From Bradyrhizobium sp. 141 (GTDB taxonomy: Bacteria; Pseudomonadota; Alphaproteobacteria; Rhizobiales; Xanthobacteraceae), in the NCBI RefSeq assembly GCF_023074055.1, contig NZ_JADPKR010000108.1, positions 464,740-528,739 of the forward strand: a DNA stretch of 64,000 nucleotides. Reading direction: 5' to 3'. The notes below the pieces were generated by a model that was not told the origin of the DNA, searched no databases, and worked only from the letters and a program-made list of their open reading frames with translations. Numbering within the stretch: position 1 is the stretch's first letter; each line of letters starts with the position of its first letter. The translations under genes were made by a program, and so were the position numbers. Positions 24,748 to 33,701 of the stretch are shown piece after piece.

Positions 24748-26070
24748 GTGTCCGACGTGACCGATGCAGCACGATGGTTGGGACCCTCGGCCGACCCGGC
24801 TGCGGGGCGAAGGACCTGGCTTGCCTGCCTGATCGCGCTGACCGCGCTGTTTGTGCTCGGCAATCTCGCCAATTACGCCCGGCTCGATCTCAATTATGGC
24901 TGGGATCTTCACGTCAATTGCGCGGCGGTCGATGCGCATGCCAGGGGTCTCGATCCATATTTCGTCAAGAACCTGAAGGTCACCACGCTCTCCTATCCCT
25001 ATTTGCCCGTGACGCTGGATGTCTTCCGCCCGTTATGCACGGGCGGTTTTCTCGCCGGTCACTACATGGCCGTCTACTTCGTCCTCGCCGTGCTCTGCGG
25101 TCTCCTCTTGCCCGCTCTCGGCCGAACGCGCACGCGCGCGCGCGATGTTGCGCTCCAAGTGCTATGCACGCTCGGCGCCTTCGTCGGCTTCGAATGGGTG
25201 CACGTGTCGGGGAACTTCGCGATCCTGAGCGGCGTGCTGACCACGATCGCGTCGATGCTCCTGCTTCGTGCGCCAGCCGGCGGAGCGTCGGAGGATCCGA
25301 GCTTCGCCTTGCGCCTCGCCGGCGCTGCGCTGCTTGGTCTTGTGACGTCGTTCAAACTGGTGTTCTTCCCCGTGCTGGCCGCGCTCTATTTTCTGCCGCT
25401 GCCGCGTGGTCGCAAGCTGGTGCTGATCGCGGCGGCGGCGTTCAGCTTTGTCGTGCCGATCCTGATATCGCGGCTGTTGTACCCCGATCTGTTCGCGACC
25501 TGGCTGCTTGCGATTGCAGGACAGATTCCCAACCAGCACTCGGTCAATCTCGTGGAGGTCAATCCATCGCTGCTGCTGCTCGCGCAGAGCCTGATGGATC
25601 ACGCCGGCAGTGACAGCAAGCCGGCCGTGTTCGCGACCTATGCGCTCGCAGCACTCGCGCTCGTGCTTGTGCCGTTCGCCTTGTCCGTCCTGCGTGTTGC
25701 TGCGGATCGGTCCGTGCGGGAAGGGGGATCGCGCCTGTTGCAGCTGGATCGCTGGCTGATGGACCATCCCCGCGCGGCCATGCGCATCACCGTGCTTGCC
25801 ATGTTTGCGCTCTATCTCAGCTCGCCGCGCCTCAAGGAATATGCCTTCTTCGAGCTCGCGCTCTATGCCGCGGTTTTGGTCGTCGACCTGCCGGCCCGCG
25901 CGCTCGCTGCCGTTCTCACCGTCGGTCTTCTCATTCCCGCGCTGATCTCGCTTGCAGGGACGGCGCTCGAAGGCACTTTCATCCTCCTCATCGTCGCGCT
26001 GATGTGTTTCTGGATCCTGCTGCTGGATTTTCGCGCGGAGCCGAAACGCCTCGAGATGGAGGGCGCCTAA
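24748..26070 (+). CDS. GT87-like (DUF2029) membrane glycosyltransferase, first copy
   Basis: A 440-residue protein with about ten transmembrane helices. After the first helix comes an extracytoplasmic loop with GWDLHVNCAAVDAHARGLDPYF, here split as GWDLHVNCAAVDAH and GLDPYFVKNLK, where the acidic residues fit the GT-C catalytic loop. GT87 enzymes such as PimE move a sugar from a polyprenyl-phosphate donor outside the membrane. I chose the GTG at 24748 over the ATG at 24658: AAGGT lies at good spacing, and the result aligns from the first residue with the downstream paralogue (440 against 442 residues). Confidence 0.8.
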   Translation: MSDVTDAARWLGPSADPAAGRRTWLACLIALTALFVLGNLANYARLDLNYGWDLHVNCAAVDAHARGLDPYFVKNLKVTTLSYPYLPVTLDVFRPLCTGGFLAGHYMAVYFVLAVLCGLLLPALGRTRTRARDVALQVLCTLGAFVGFEWVHVSGNFAILSGVLTTIASMLLLRAPAGGASEDPSFALRLAGAALLGLVTSFKLVFFPVLAALYFLPLPRGRKLVLIAAAAFSFVVPILISRLLYPDLFATWLLAIAGQIPNQHSVNLVEVNPSLLLLAQSLMDHAGSDSKPAVFATYALAALALVLVPFALSVLRVAADRSVREGGSRLLQLDRWLMDHPRAAMRITVLAMFALYLSSPRLKEYAFFELALYAAVLVVDLPARALAAVLTVGLLIPALISLAGTALEGTFILLIVALMCFWILLLDFRAEPKRLEMEGA

Positions 26071-26072
26071 CC

Positions 26073-27401
26073 ATGACCGACGTCGCCGCGTCCGCGGAAA
26101 GCGGAGAACGAGGCGCTCTTGTCGCCAATGCGCGGGGGAGCAACTGGATGACCCGCTTCATCCTGGCCTTGGCGCTGCTTGTCGCCACGCTTGTCGTGAT
26201 CGATATGGGCATGGACGAGACGTTCGGCTGGGATGCGCGGGTGAATTGCGCAGCCGTCGATGCGCATATCGGGGGGCTCGATCCCTATTTCGTCAAGAAC
26301 CTGAAGGACACCAAGCTCTCCTATCCCTATCTTCCGGCGACCCTCGATGCCTTTCGGCCGGTCTGCGCCGGCGGTTTCCTCGTCGCGCACTACAAGCCGA
26401 TCTATCTCGTTCTCGCGTTGGTCTCTGCGCTGCTGCTGCCCGGTCTCGGCAAGACCCGGCCGGGCTTGAGGGATGTCGCGCTGCGGAGCCTGTTCGCGCT
26501 CGGTGGCTTCCTCGGTTTTGAATGGATCATCGCGACAGGGAATTTTGCGATCCTGAGTGGCCTGTTGACGGCCGCATCGCTTGCCTTGTTGCTGCGTCCG
26601 GCGCAGTCCGGGCGCGGGGGCGGCACGAGCCTCGCACCACAGCTCGCCGGTGCGGCCGTGCTCGGCCTCGTCACCTCGTTCAAGCTGGTGTTCTTCCCGG
26701 TTCTTGCCGCGCTCTATTTCCTGCCGCAGCCAAGAGGTCGCAAGCTTCTCCTGATCGCCGTCGCAGCCGGCATGTTCGTGCTGCCGATCCTGGCTTCGCT
26801 GGTGATCTATCCGGACCTGTTCAGGAGTTGGCTGAGCGCGATCTTCGGCCAGATCCCCGGACAGCATTCGCCGGGGAACGAGGTCAATCCGTCGCTGCTC
26901 TTCCTCGGCCAGACGGTTGCGGACCGCATTGGGCTCGCCGGCAGCAAGCCGGTCGTTGCCGCGCTCTATGGTCTGATCGCAATCGCACTGGTGCTCGCGC
27001 CGCTCGCGATCTCGGTGTGGCGCATGGTCGGCGCGTCGCGCCCCGCCCGCAAGGCATCGCTTCTTCAGACGCTCGACGATTGGCTGGTCGAGCATCCTGA
27101 CGCCGCAATGCGCATCACTGTGCTCGCGATGTACGCGCTCTATCTCTGCGCGCCTAGACTGAAGGAGTACGCCTTCTTCGAGGTGGCGCTGTACGCCGCG
27201 GTTCTCGTCGTCGATCTGCCTGCTGCGCTGATGGCGGCCGTGCTAACGGTTGCGATCGCCATCCCGACCCTGGCGTCGGTCTCGGGCGTGTTCATGGACG
27301 GGTTCAGCCAGCTCACGCTCGCGCTGATCTGTTTCTGGCTCATGCTGCCGCGTGGACCTTCAAGCGGCCCGGCCTCTTGGCACGGGCCCCGGCAGACCTG
27401 A
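26073..27401 (+). CDS. GT87-like (DUF2029) membrane glycosyltransferase, second copy
   Basis: A 442-residue multi-pass membrane protein that starts 3 bases after the stop of its upstream paralogue, with GGAGGG as ribosome binding site. It shares long blocks with it: GLDPYFVKNLKDTKLSYPYL after the first helix, LVTSFKLVFFPVLAALYFLP in the middle and APRLKEYAFFEVALYAAVLV near the end. The two are a clear tandem duplication with identical gene order. Their sugar donor and acceptor are unknown. The gene ends 3 bases from the stop of a convergent membrane gene. Confidence 0.82.
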   Translation: MTDVAASAESGERGALVANARGSNWMTRFILALALLVATLVVIDMGMDETFGWDARVNCAAVDAHIGGLDPYFVKNLKDTKLSYPYLPATLDAFRPVCAGGFLVAHYKPIYLVLALVSALLLPGLGKTRPGLRDVALRSLFALGGFLGFEWIIATGNFAILSGLLTAASLALLLRPAQSGRGGGTSLAPQLAGAAVLGLVTSFKLVFFPVLAALYFLPQPRGRKLLLIAVAAGMFVLPILASLVIYPDLFRSWLSAIFGQIPGQHSPGNEVNPSLLFLGQTVADRIGLAGSKPVVAALYGLIAIALVLAPLAISVWRMVGASRPARKASLLQTLDDWLVEHPDAAMRITVLAMYALYLCAPRLKEYAFFEVALYAAVLVVDLPAALMAAVLTVAIAIPTLASVSGVFMDGFSQLTLALICFWLMLPRGPSSGPASWHGPRQT

Positions 27402-27403
27402 CC

Positions 27404-28909
27404 TTACCGGGGCGCGGCCTCTCGTCGGGTGTAGAGGCTGACATACGCGCCGGTATATTCCTCTTTCCAGCCTCTCTCGCTGACCAGGAAGTGCCGCAGC
27501 GGGTCATGTGCTCTGACCCAGAGCACGGCATCGATCTTGTACTTGCTAATCACCTTGTCCCAGGTCGCCTCGTCGATGTCCCACCGGACCAGCTTGAGAT
27601 AATCGCGCAGCAGCTCGTCCGGGTAGGCGGTCGCCGCCCGGCCGTCGACGAAGACGGGCACTGATCCCTGCGTCCTGAAGATCAGGAGCCCACCGATGTT
27701 CCAGTGGTTCAGCAGGCGCGCGTGCGAGCTGTGCGCCTCGAGATAGCGCGCATCCTCCTCCGAGAGCATGTCGGGCAATGCCAGAGCCGGTCTCACCTGC
27801 ATGAACGTGAAGGGCAGCAACAGGATGCCGACGACGCCTGCCGCCAGCATCGCGCGCTGGACCTCGAAACCCGACAGGCGTTTCGGCAGCAGCCGGTCGA
27901 TGTGAAGCGCCATCGGGACGCTCGAGAAGATGAAGAAGAACGCGGTGTATCTGAACTGATAGAGACCCAGAAACAGGAAGAGCCACGCAAGCACGCGCGC
28001 CTCGAGCGGAACGCGCGTGGAGCTTCGGTATCGCAGCTCAAGCGCAACGAACGTCAGCGCATAGGCGATGCCTGGAATGCTGCCCGGCAGCTCAATGTTG
28101 TGAAAATAGGACCGCCATTCGCCGATATCAGCCTGGACGAAATGACCCAGCGTCGCCCTGACGCCGTCATAGACATGCCATCCCAGCGGATTGACGAAGA
28201 TCGCGACGAAGCACCCCACGCCCGCGAGGCAGTAGTTCCGAAAGTTTGTCCAGTCCCGCCGCAGCAAAGCGAGGCCACCGAACACGCCGAGGATCGGAAA
28301 GGCGAGCATGAAGCCACCATGCAAATTGACCCAGAGGATCATCATCGGGGGCAACAGGAACCATCCTCGCCGCCGCAGACACTCCCCGTAAAAGACGACC
28401 GCGAACAGCATGGTCGCGATGTTCGGCGATGCCGCCAGATACATGTTGGGCGAGGCTTCGTAGCAGGGGTAGAGCAGGCACGCGGCAAAGACTGCGATGC
28501 AAACCGCCAGGGGCGATGCGCCGCTACTGAGGCCGCAGAAGGCGAGGTATCCTGCGATGACCGCGCCGCTGGCGACGACCATGAGGACGATCCCGGCAAA
28601 GCCGGCGTGCTGATAGAGCGCGCTGGCCATCACGTCCCAGAGCCAGGACAGATTGTACCATCGCTTGTCGCCGAGGGTGAACGCCCACGGATCCTGGAAG
28701 GGGACTTCGCCGCGCTGCCTGATCAGGTCCCCGGCGGCGAGATGCCAGCCCAGATCATAATGGCCGAGCAGAAGCGGTCCGTTCGACAGGTAGAACACGG
28801 AGAGGAAGGCGATCAGGAAGACGTAGACCTCGCGCCCGTGCAGGTAACGTCCGGGCGCTGCTTGCCCTCCGTCAATCCCGGACCGGGACCAATCCTCGCG
28901 CGCGTCCAT
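27404..28909 (-). CDS. Hypothetical multi-pass membrane protein, GT-C-like
   Basis: A 501-residue protein with about 11 predicted transmembrane helices. After the first helix there is an extracytoplasmic loop GHYDLGWHLAAGDLIRQRG then VPFQDPWAFTLGDKRWYN, a layout found in GT-C glycosyltransferase-like membrane proteins (an acidic motif after helix 1). The last 130 residues are soluble and include VFVDGRAATAYPDELLRDYL. The ATG at 28909 was chosen, with GGTGAGAG upstream; another ATG lies at 28924. It is convergent with the GT87 pair with only 2 bases between stops. I cannot name a substrate. Confidence 0.7.
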   Translation of the reverse strand: MDAREDWSRSGIDGGQAAPGRYLHGREVYVFLIAFLSVFYLSNGPLLLGHYDLGWHLAAGDLIRQRGEVPFQDPWAFTLGDKRWYNLSWLWDVMASALYQHAGFAGIVLMVVASGAVIAGYLAFCGLSSGASPLAVCIAVFAACLLYPCYEASPNMYLAASPNIATMLFAVVFYGECLRRRGWFLLPPMMILWVNLHGGFMLAFPILGVFGGLALLRRDWTNFRNYCLAGVGCFVAIFVNPLGWHVYDGVRATLGHFVQADIGEWRSYFHNIELPGSIPGIAYALTFVALELRYRSSTRVPLEARVLAWLFLFLGLYQFRYTAFFFIFSSVPMALHIDRLLPKRLSGFEVQRAMLAAGVVGILLLPFTFMQVRPALALPDMLSEEDARYLEAHSSHARLLNHWNIGGLLIFRTQGSVPVFVDGRAATAYPDELLRDYLKLVRWDIDEATWDKVISKYKIDAVLWVRAHDPLRHFLVSERGWKEEYTGAYVSLYTRREAAPR

Positions 28910-29063
28910 TGGAGCTCTCACCATCGAAGCCAATAGCTCCAGGCCCTGCATGTCCCTGGGTCTGCATCGACGGGCAGACATCGTTCGATTTAGGGGGAGA
29001 CGGACTAAAGCCGAGTAAAGGCCCGCGCCGGGCTCTGGGCAGTCTCGCCGCCATCAAATCTCG

Positions 29064-29152
29064 TGGTGCGGGCAGCCGGGGTCGAACCGGCACAGCGCTT
29101 GCGCACCGAGGGATTTTAAGTCCCTTGCGTCTACCAATTCCGCCATGCCCGC
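29064..29152 (-). tRNA. tRNA-Leu (anticodon TAA)
   Basis: Read on the minus strand: the acceptor GCGGGCA pairs with TGCCCGC, followed by the discriminator A and an encoded CCA. The D-arm sequence GGCGGAATTGGTAGACGC and T-arm GGTTCGACCCC are canonical. The anticodon arm AGGGA-CTTAAAA-TCCCT gives TAA, which reads UUA leucine codons. The long variable arm (CGGTGCGCAAGCGCTG region) fits a type II tRNA. Confidence 0.96.
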
Positions 29153-29326
29153 TTGATCCAACGAGATCAAATACTTAAGTCCATCTCCGGCCGTCTGGAA
29201 TTGGCGCTTTGCCTGTTCGGAGGGACGGTTCTTCCTTAAGCGAGCCGGGCCCACAAGGCAAAGCCTCAATCCGGACATCTGTTGTTGCTTTAGGCATTCT
29301 CAATCCACGGGGGCTATTCATCCGGC

Positions 29327-29755
29327 ATGGTTGCTTCGTTTTCCTCTTCGCCGCGCGGCTTTGGCGCGCTCCTGGCGCTGCTCGCGGCCGGCGCCGTGCT
29401 GTCCGGCTGCGCCGGCATGAGCGAGACGGTCGCGCCGGCCTTTGCCGATCCCGCCAAATACGAATTGTACGACTGCAAGCAGCTGGAGGGTGAGCGCAAG
29501 GCGCTCGCCAAGCGCACCGACGATTTGCGCGGGCTGATGGAGAAGGCCGAGACCGGGACGGGTGGCGCCGTCGTGTCCGAGCTCGCCTATCGCAACGACT
29601 ATATCGCGGTGCGCGGGCAGGCCCAATTGGCCGAGGACGCCTGGCGCCGCAACAAGTGCCGGGAAACGCCGCCTGAGGCGACGCCGCCTGCCGCGCAATT
29701 GTCGCCCGCGGCCACCGCCAAACCAGCATCGAAATCCGGGAAAGCGGCCCGCTGA
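29327..29755 (+). CDS. Putative lipoprotein, hypothetical
   Basis: A 142-residue protein with a lipoprotein signal: a hydrophobic segment GALLALLAAGAVLSGCAG ending in the lipobox LSGC, so Cys29 would be lipidated and anchor it to a membrane. The mature part is mostly helical (KQLEGERKALAKRTDDLRGL) with conserved-looking single cysteines in YDCKQLE and RRNKCRE, then a Pro/Ala-rich tail ending KSGKAAR. I do not recognise a named family. It is transcribed rightwards after the divergent tRNA and converges on the monooxygenase gene 17 bp away. Confidence 0.75.
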   Translation: MVASFSSSPRGFGALLALLAAGAVLSGCAGMSETVAPAFADPAKYELYDCKQLEGERKALAKRTDDLRGLMEKAETGTGGAVVSELAYRNDYIAVRGQAQLAEDAWRRNKCRETPPEATPPAAQLSPAATAKPASKSGKAAR

Positions 29756-29772
29756 GGCCGGCGGCGCGTCGA

Positions 29773-30975
29773 TCAGGACCGCCAGCCGTAGATCCAGTCC
29801 TGCCGCGCCAGCATGCGCTCCGGGCCGAGCGCGCGGATCGCGAGATCGCGTGCGGCCGCAAGCGGCCCACCGAGATGATAGATGCGGCCCTGCTGCCGCG
29901 CGGTCCGCTGCACCCGCCGCACCCGCGCCTGGCGCGCGCGGCCGTATTGCTTCAGTGCCGCACTGATCCCCGCGGTGCTCTCGGCGGCTTCAAGGCTCAA
30001 ATGGCGGGCGAGCACCGCGGCATCCTCGATCGCCATGCCGGCGCCTTGGGCGGCAAAAGGCAGCATCGCATGCACGGAATCGCCGAGCAGCGCCACCGGA
30101 CCTTGGCTCCAGGGGCAGCCGTCGGGCACGCCGAACAGCGCCCATTTCCGCCAGCTGTCGACCGTGGCGAGCATCATGCGCGCCGCCGGCGGCCAGCGTG
30201 GGCCGGCAAAGGCGTCCATCACCTCGAGAGGGTCGCCGGCCGTGCTCCAGCCCGGCCTGTTCCAGGTGCCCGGCAGCACCGCGACCACGTTGATCTGGCG
30301 GCCCCCCGCGATGGGATAGGCGACGAGATGGGCATTGGGTCCCATCCAGAGCTGCACCCGGCGCGCGGTGTAATCCTTTGGCAGTTGCGTGGCATCGAGC
30401 GTGCCGCGCCAGGCGATCAGTCCGGAGAAGCGCGGCTGCACCTCGGGAAACAGATGCTGGCGGACCGTCGACCAGATGCCGTCGGCGCCGATCAGCGCAC
30501 TGGCGAGATCACTGCGGCGGATCGTACCGCTGCGATGGACGACGGTCAGCCCCTTGGCATGCGGCGCGACGTCTTCGAAGGTCGCGCCCAGTTTCAGGTC
30601 GATATCGGGATGATCGGCAACAGCGCCGGCCAGCGCCGATTGCAGGTCGGCGCGGTGCACCACCCAATAGGGCGCGCCGGCCCGTAGCGAAGCTGCTTCA
30701 CCGAGCGGCATGCGCAGCAGCTCGCCGCCGGCCCGCGCGCTCATGATCGAGACCGCTTCCGGGGTGACGGCGCGCAGCTTGAGGCGCTCGGTGAGGCCGA
30801 GCTCGACCAGCACGCGGCTGGCATTGGGGGAGAGCTGCAGGCCGGCGCCGACTTCCTCGAGGCGCTCGGCCTTTTCCAGCACGACGATCCGGAAGCCGCG
30901 GGCTGCGAGCGCAAGCGCAGCCGTCAGTCCACCGATGCCGGCACCGGCGATGACAATCGTTCGGGAGAGCGCCAC
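29773..30975 (-). CDS. FAD-dependent aromatic-ring monooxygenase (salicylate hydroxylase-like)
   Basis: A 400-residue class A flavoprotein monooxygenase. The N-terminal GAGIGGLTAALALAARG binds the ADP part of FAD. ALIGADGIWSTVRQ near residue 160 matches the DG motif, and LLGDSVHAMLPFAAQGAGMA near residue 290 matches the GD motif. These enzymes hydroxylate aromatic acids with NAD(P)H. The start is GTG with an SD-like AGGG immediately before it, so spacing is tight. It lies 19 bases after the zinc-finger gene on the same strand, so the two could share a transcript although their functions look unrelated. Confidence 0.88.
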   Translation of the reverse strand: MALSRTIVIAGAGIGGLTAALALAARGFRIVVLEKAERLEEVGAGLQLSPNASRVLVELGLTERLKLRAVTPEAVSIMSARAGGELLRMPLGEAASLRAGAPYWVVHRADLQSALAGAVADHPDIDLKLGATFEDVAPHAKGLTVVHRSGTIRRSDLASALIGADGIWSTVRQHLFPEVQPRFSGLIAWRGTLDATQLPKDYTARRVQLWMGPNAHLVAYPIAGGRQINVVAVLPGTWNRPGWSTAGDPLEVMDAFAGPRWPPAARMMLATVDSWRKWALFGVPDGCPWSQGPVALLGDSVHAMLPFAAQGAGMAIEDAAVLARHLSLEAAESTAGISAALKQYGRARQARVRRVQRTARQQGRIYHLGGPLAAARDLAIRALGPERMLARQDWIYGWRS

Positions 30976-30994
30976 CCCTGACCGATGGAAGCGG

Positions 30995-31240
30995 TCAGGC
31001 CACCTTGTCCTTCAGGACGCATTCCGGCGGGCGGGCTTCGCCTGCCTTCAGGTCGGCCGCGAACCGGTACAGCGTCGAGCAGTAGGGGCAGATGATCTCG
31101 TTGTCGTTGCCGAGGTCGAGGAAGACGTGCGGATGGTCGAACGGAGGGTTGGCGCCCACGCACATGAACTCTTGCGAGCCGATCTCGATGACGGGGACAC
31201 CGGCATCGTTGTGGAAGTGCGGGACGACATGGTCGGACAT
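30995..31240 (-). CDS. Zinc-finger protein of the zf-CHCC / NDUFS6-like family
   Basis: An 81-residue protein with a zinc site made of Cys in EFMCVGANPPFDHP, the His that follows it, and CPYC near residue 52: the Cys-His-Cys-Cys pattern of zf-CHCC. The context VIEIGSQEFMCVG and PHVFLDLG resembles the mitochondrial complex I subunit NDUFS6, which has homologues in alphaproteobacterial complex I. A start at 31240 (MSDHVVPHF) is preferred over 31249, because AGGA lies 8 bases before it. It is followed closely by an FAD monooxygenase. A role as an accessory complex I subunit is inferred from family only. Confidence 0.82.
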   Translation of the reverse strand: MSDHVVPHFHNDAGVPVIEIGSQEFMCVGANPPFDHPHVFLDLGNDNEIICPYCSTLYRFAADLKAGEARPPECVLKDKVA

Positions 31241-31544
31241 CGAACTCATCCTGGAGTGGCAATGGCGGCAGACACAATCACGAACTGACGCGGCATCTTT
31301 AAGGCGCCGCGGACCATACTGGCGGGTGCAGACGATTGCTAGTCCAGCGGAACCGAAAGGTCCGCAATTGCCCCATGCTCATTTGCTCATGCAAATTCGA
31401 CACAATCTTGAGGCCTGAGAGAAGCCCTTCTTTCGTCGGGGACGTTGTGTCGCAATTTTGGCATACTATGTCTGTGGACGAGCGTGATTGCGACCAAAGA
31501 CGACTCAATCGTCACCCGATTTCAGGACCGTCCAGGCTTCCCAC
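31241..31544. other. Intergenic region upstream of the zf-CHCC gene and the next membrane gene
   Basis: A 304-bp divergent gap. GC content looks lower than in neighbouring genes. I see no RNA gene, palindrome or clear promoter hexamers. Short frames here have no ribosome binding sites and look accidental. Confidence 0.45.
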
Positions 31545-32681
31545 ATGAAGTGGCTGCGAATCAGCACAGCGTTGACCGGTATCGCGGCGTGCAGTTTCAT
31601 GCTCGCGCAGGTAGCGCCGCACGCCCGTGAGGCCGGCGCGATCCTCGCCGCCCAGGATGATCCGGCCGTGCTCTCCGAACTGAAGCTCGATGCGCTGCTG
31701 CAGCGGAATGACCGGCTGGTTCAGGACAACATCGAGGCCGCGCTCGCCGCCGGCGACGCCGATCTCGCCGACAGTTTTGTGGCGCTGGCGCGCGACCGGA
31801 ACATCGCGTTGCCCGACGACCTGCTGAGCCGCGTGAGCGATGCGGTCAAGGAACAGAATTCCACCTCGTATTTCGCAAAGCGCTTTGCCACCGGCCTCGT
31901 CACCGGCAACGCCGACGATGTCGCAAGCCTGTCCGGGACGGTGGCCGGGGATCTCTTCGTGATCGGCGACATCAGGGACGTCGTGCGGGAGGGCAAGCAC
32001 CTCGCCATGGGCGAGGACACCGATCGCCTGGTGCTCGGCCTGGCGACGGCCGGCCTTGCGGTGACTGCGGCAACCTATGTGTCCGTCGGTGGCGCTGCGC
32101 CCGTGCGCGCCGGACTGACGCTGGTCAAGGACGCCCGCAAGGTGGGGCGACTCAGTGAGAGCCTTGCGGCATGGGCCGGACGCTCGGCGCGCGAGGTGGT
32201 CGATACCCCGATGCTCCAGAACGCCGTGGCCAAGGGCTCCGTGTTCCGCCCGGGCGAGACCGTCAGCGCGATCAAGGCCGCGTTCCGCGCCGAGAAGGCC
32301 GGCGCGCTGGTTCGGCTCGGCAAGGACGTCACGCGCGTTGCCGGAAAGACCGGCACGCGCGGGGCGATGGACACGCTGCGCATCGCCGAAGGTCCGAAGG
32401 ACGTCGCGCGCGCGGCGCGGCTTGCGGAAGCGCAAGGCGGCAAGACGCGCGCGATCATGAAGCTGCTCGGCCGCGGCGCGCTGCTGCTGATCGGCGGTGC
32501 GTTCGATCTGGCGCTCTGGCTGTTCGGCGCGATGCTGACGCTGTTCGGTCTTCTCTCTTCCATCAAGGCGACGACCGAGCGTCTCACACAGGCCTGGTGC
32601 GATCGCAGGCGCGCGCGGCGGCTTCGCCGGGCGCAGATCGCAGCCGAAGCCGCTCTGGCGAACGCCGCCGTCACGGCCTAA
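31545..32681 (+). CDS. Hypothetical membrane-associated protein
   Basis: A 378-residue protein I cannot assign. The N-terminus MKWLRISTALTGIAACSFML is a signal peptide or anchor. The region near residues 150-190 is hydrophobic with small residues (GLATAGLAVTAATYVSVGGA), and a strong helix near 315-345 (GALLLIGGAFDLALWLFGAM) is followed by an arginine-rich helix DRRRARRLRRAQIAAEAA. The middle has repeated basic-hydrophobic helices. The layout suggests a periplasmic domain anchored at both ends. The ATG at 31545 fits a signal sequence better than the ATG at 31488. Confidence 0.65.
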   Translation: MKWLRISTALTGIAACSFMLAQVAPHAREAGAILAAQDDPAVLSELKLDALLQRNDRLVQDNIEAALAAGDADLADSFVALARDRNIALPDDLLSRVSDAVKEQNSTSYFAKRFATGLVTGNADDVASLSGTVAGDLFVIGDIRDVVREGKHLAMGEDTDRLVLGLATAGLAVTAATYVSVGGAAPVRAGLTLVKDARKVGRLSESLAAWAGRSAREVVDTPMLQNAVAKGSVFRPGETVSAIKAAFRAEKAGALVRLGKDVTRVAGKTGTRGAMDTLRIAEGPKDVARAARLAEAQGGKTRAIMKLLGRGALLLIGGAFDLALWLFGAMLTLFGLLSSIKATTERLTQAWCDRRRARRLRRAQIAAEAALANAAVTA

Positions 32682-32790
32682 AGCCCCGTCTTAGGTTATT
32701 GTTTGAGCATGATGTTGCCGGAAAACCGCTGCACAGTTTTGCGGATCGTGCTCTAACACCAACCATTCCCCTCAAGACCTCACGGAACTG

Positions 32791-33549
32791 ATGATGCCGA
32801 GCTTTCACAACGGCGCCGTTGAAATTGCCTATCTCGATGAAGGCGAGGGGGATCCGATCATCCTGGTGCACGGCTTTGCCTCGAGCAAGAACGTGAACTG
32901 GGTCTATCCGACCTGGGTTTCGGAGCTGCGCAAGAACGGCCGCCGCGTCATTGCGCTCGACAATCGTGGCCACGGGGAAAGCGCAAAGCTCTACGAGCCT
33001 GCGCAATATTCGATTCCCGTCATGGCCGGCGACGTGCTCGCGCTGATGGATCACCTCGCCATCCCGCAGGCCGACATCATGGGCTATTCGATGGGCGGAC
33101 GGATGGCGGCCTGGCTGTCCCTCAACGAGCCGCAGCGCCTGCGCTCGGCGATCCTCGGCGGTATCGGCATCGGCGGCCTGATCGAGGGCACTGGCCCCGG
33201 CGAGAACGTCGCCAAGGCGCTGGAGGCGCCCGCGTTGGATGACGTCACCGAACCCATGGGGCGCACCTTTCGCGCCTTCGCGGACCAGACCCGTTCCGAC
33301 CGTCGCGCCCTTGCCGCCTGCCTGCGCGGCACGCGCGAGCTGATGACGAGGCAGCAAGCTGCACGCATCGAGGTGCCGGTGCTGATCGCGGTCGGCACCG
33401 CCGACGACGTCGCAGGCTCCGCCGGCGCGCTCGGCGCGATCATCCCCGGCTCGGAAGTGCTCGACATTCCGAACCGCGACCACATGCGCGCGGTCGGCGA
33501 CAAGGTCTACAAGACCGGCGTGCTGGATTTTCTGTCACGGCTGGGGTGA
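32791..33549 (+). CDS. Alpha/beta hydrolase
   Basis: A 252-residue alpha/beta-hydrolase fold protein. The oxyanion motif LVHGFASSKNVNW is near residue 25, ALDNRGHGES near residue 54, and the nucleophile elbow GYSMGGRMA puts the catalytic serine near residue 91. Asp in AVGTADDVAG and His in IPNRDHMRAVGD complete the triad. The substrate cannot be read. The first two codons are both ATG and no strong ribosome binding site precedes them. No neighbours in the same operon are evident. Confidence 0.9.
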   Translation: MMPSFHNGAVEIAYLDEGEGDPIILVHGFASSKNVNWVYPTWVSELRKNGRRVIALDNRGHGESAKLYEPAQYSIPVMAGDVLALMDHLAIPQADIMGYSMGGRMAAWLSLNEPQRLRSAILGGIGIGGLIEGTGPGENVAKALEAPALDDVTEPMGRTFRAFADQTRSDRRALAACLRGTRELMTRQQAARIEVPVLIAVGTADDVAGSAGALGAIIPGSEVLDIPNRDHMRAVGDKVYKTGVLDFLSRLG

Positions 33550-33701
33550 GGCACAAAGCGCCACGGGGGTGGTCTGATGCCTCTCATCCAAAGAATGCCA
33601 TGAACGATTGTCGCGCTGGGCCGACCAAAGCCAAGTGAAGGCGGTGGGGTGAGGGAGGCTCCTCCACACTCAGCTATGGTGATCGCAGGAGATAGACTGA
33701 C

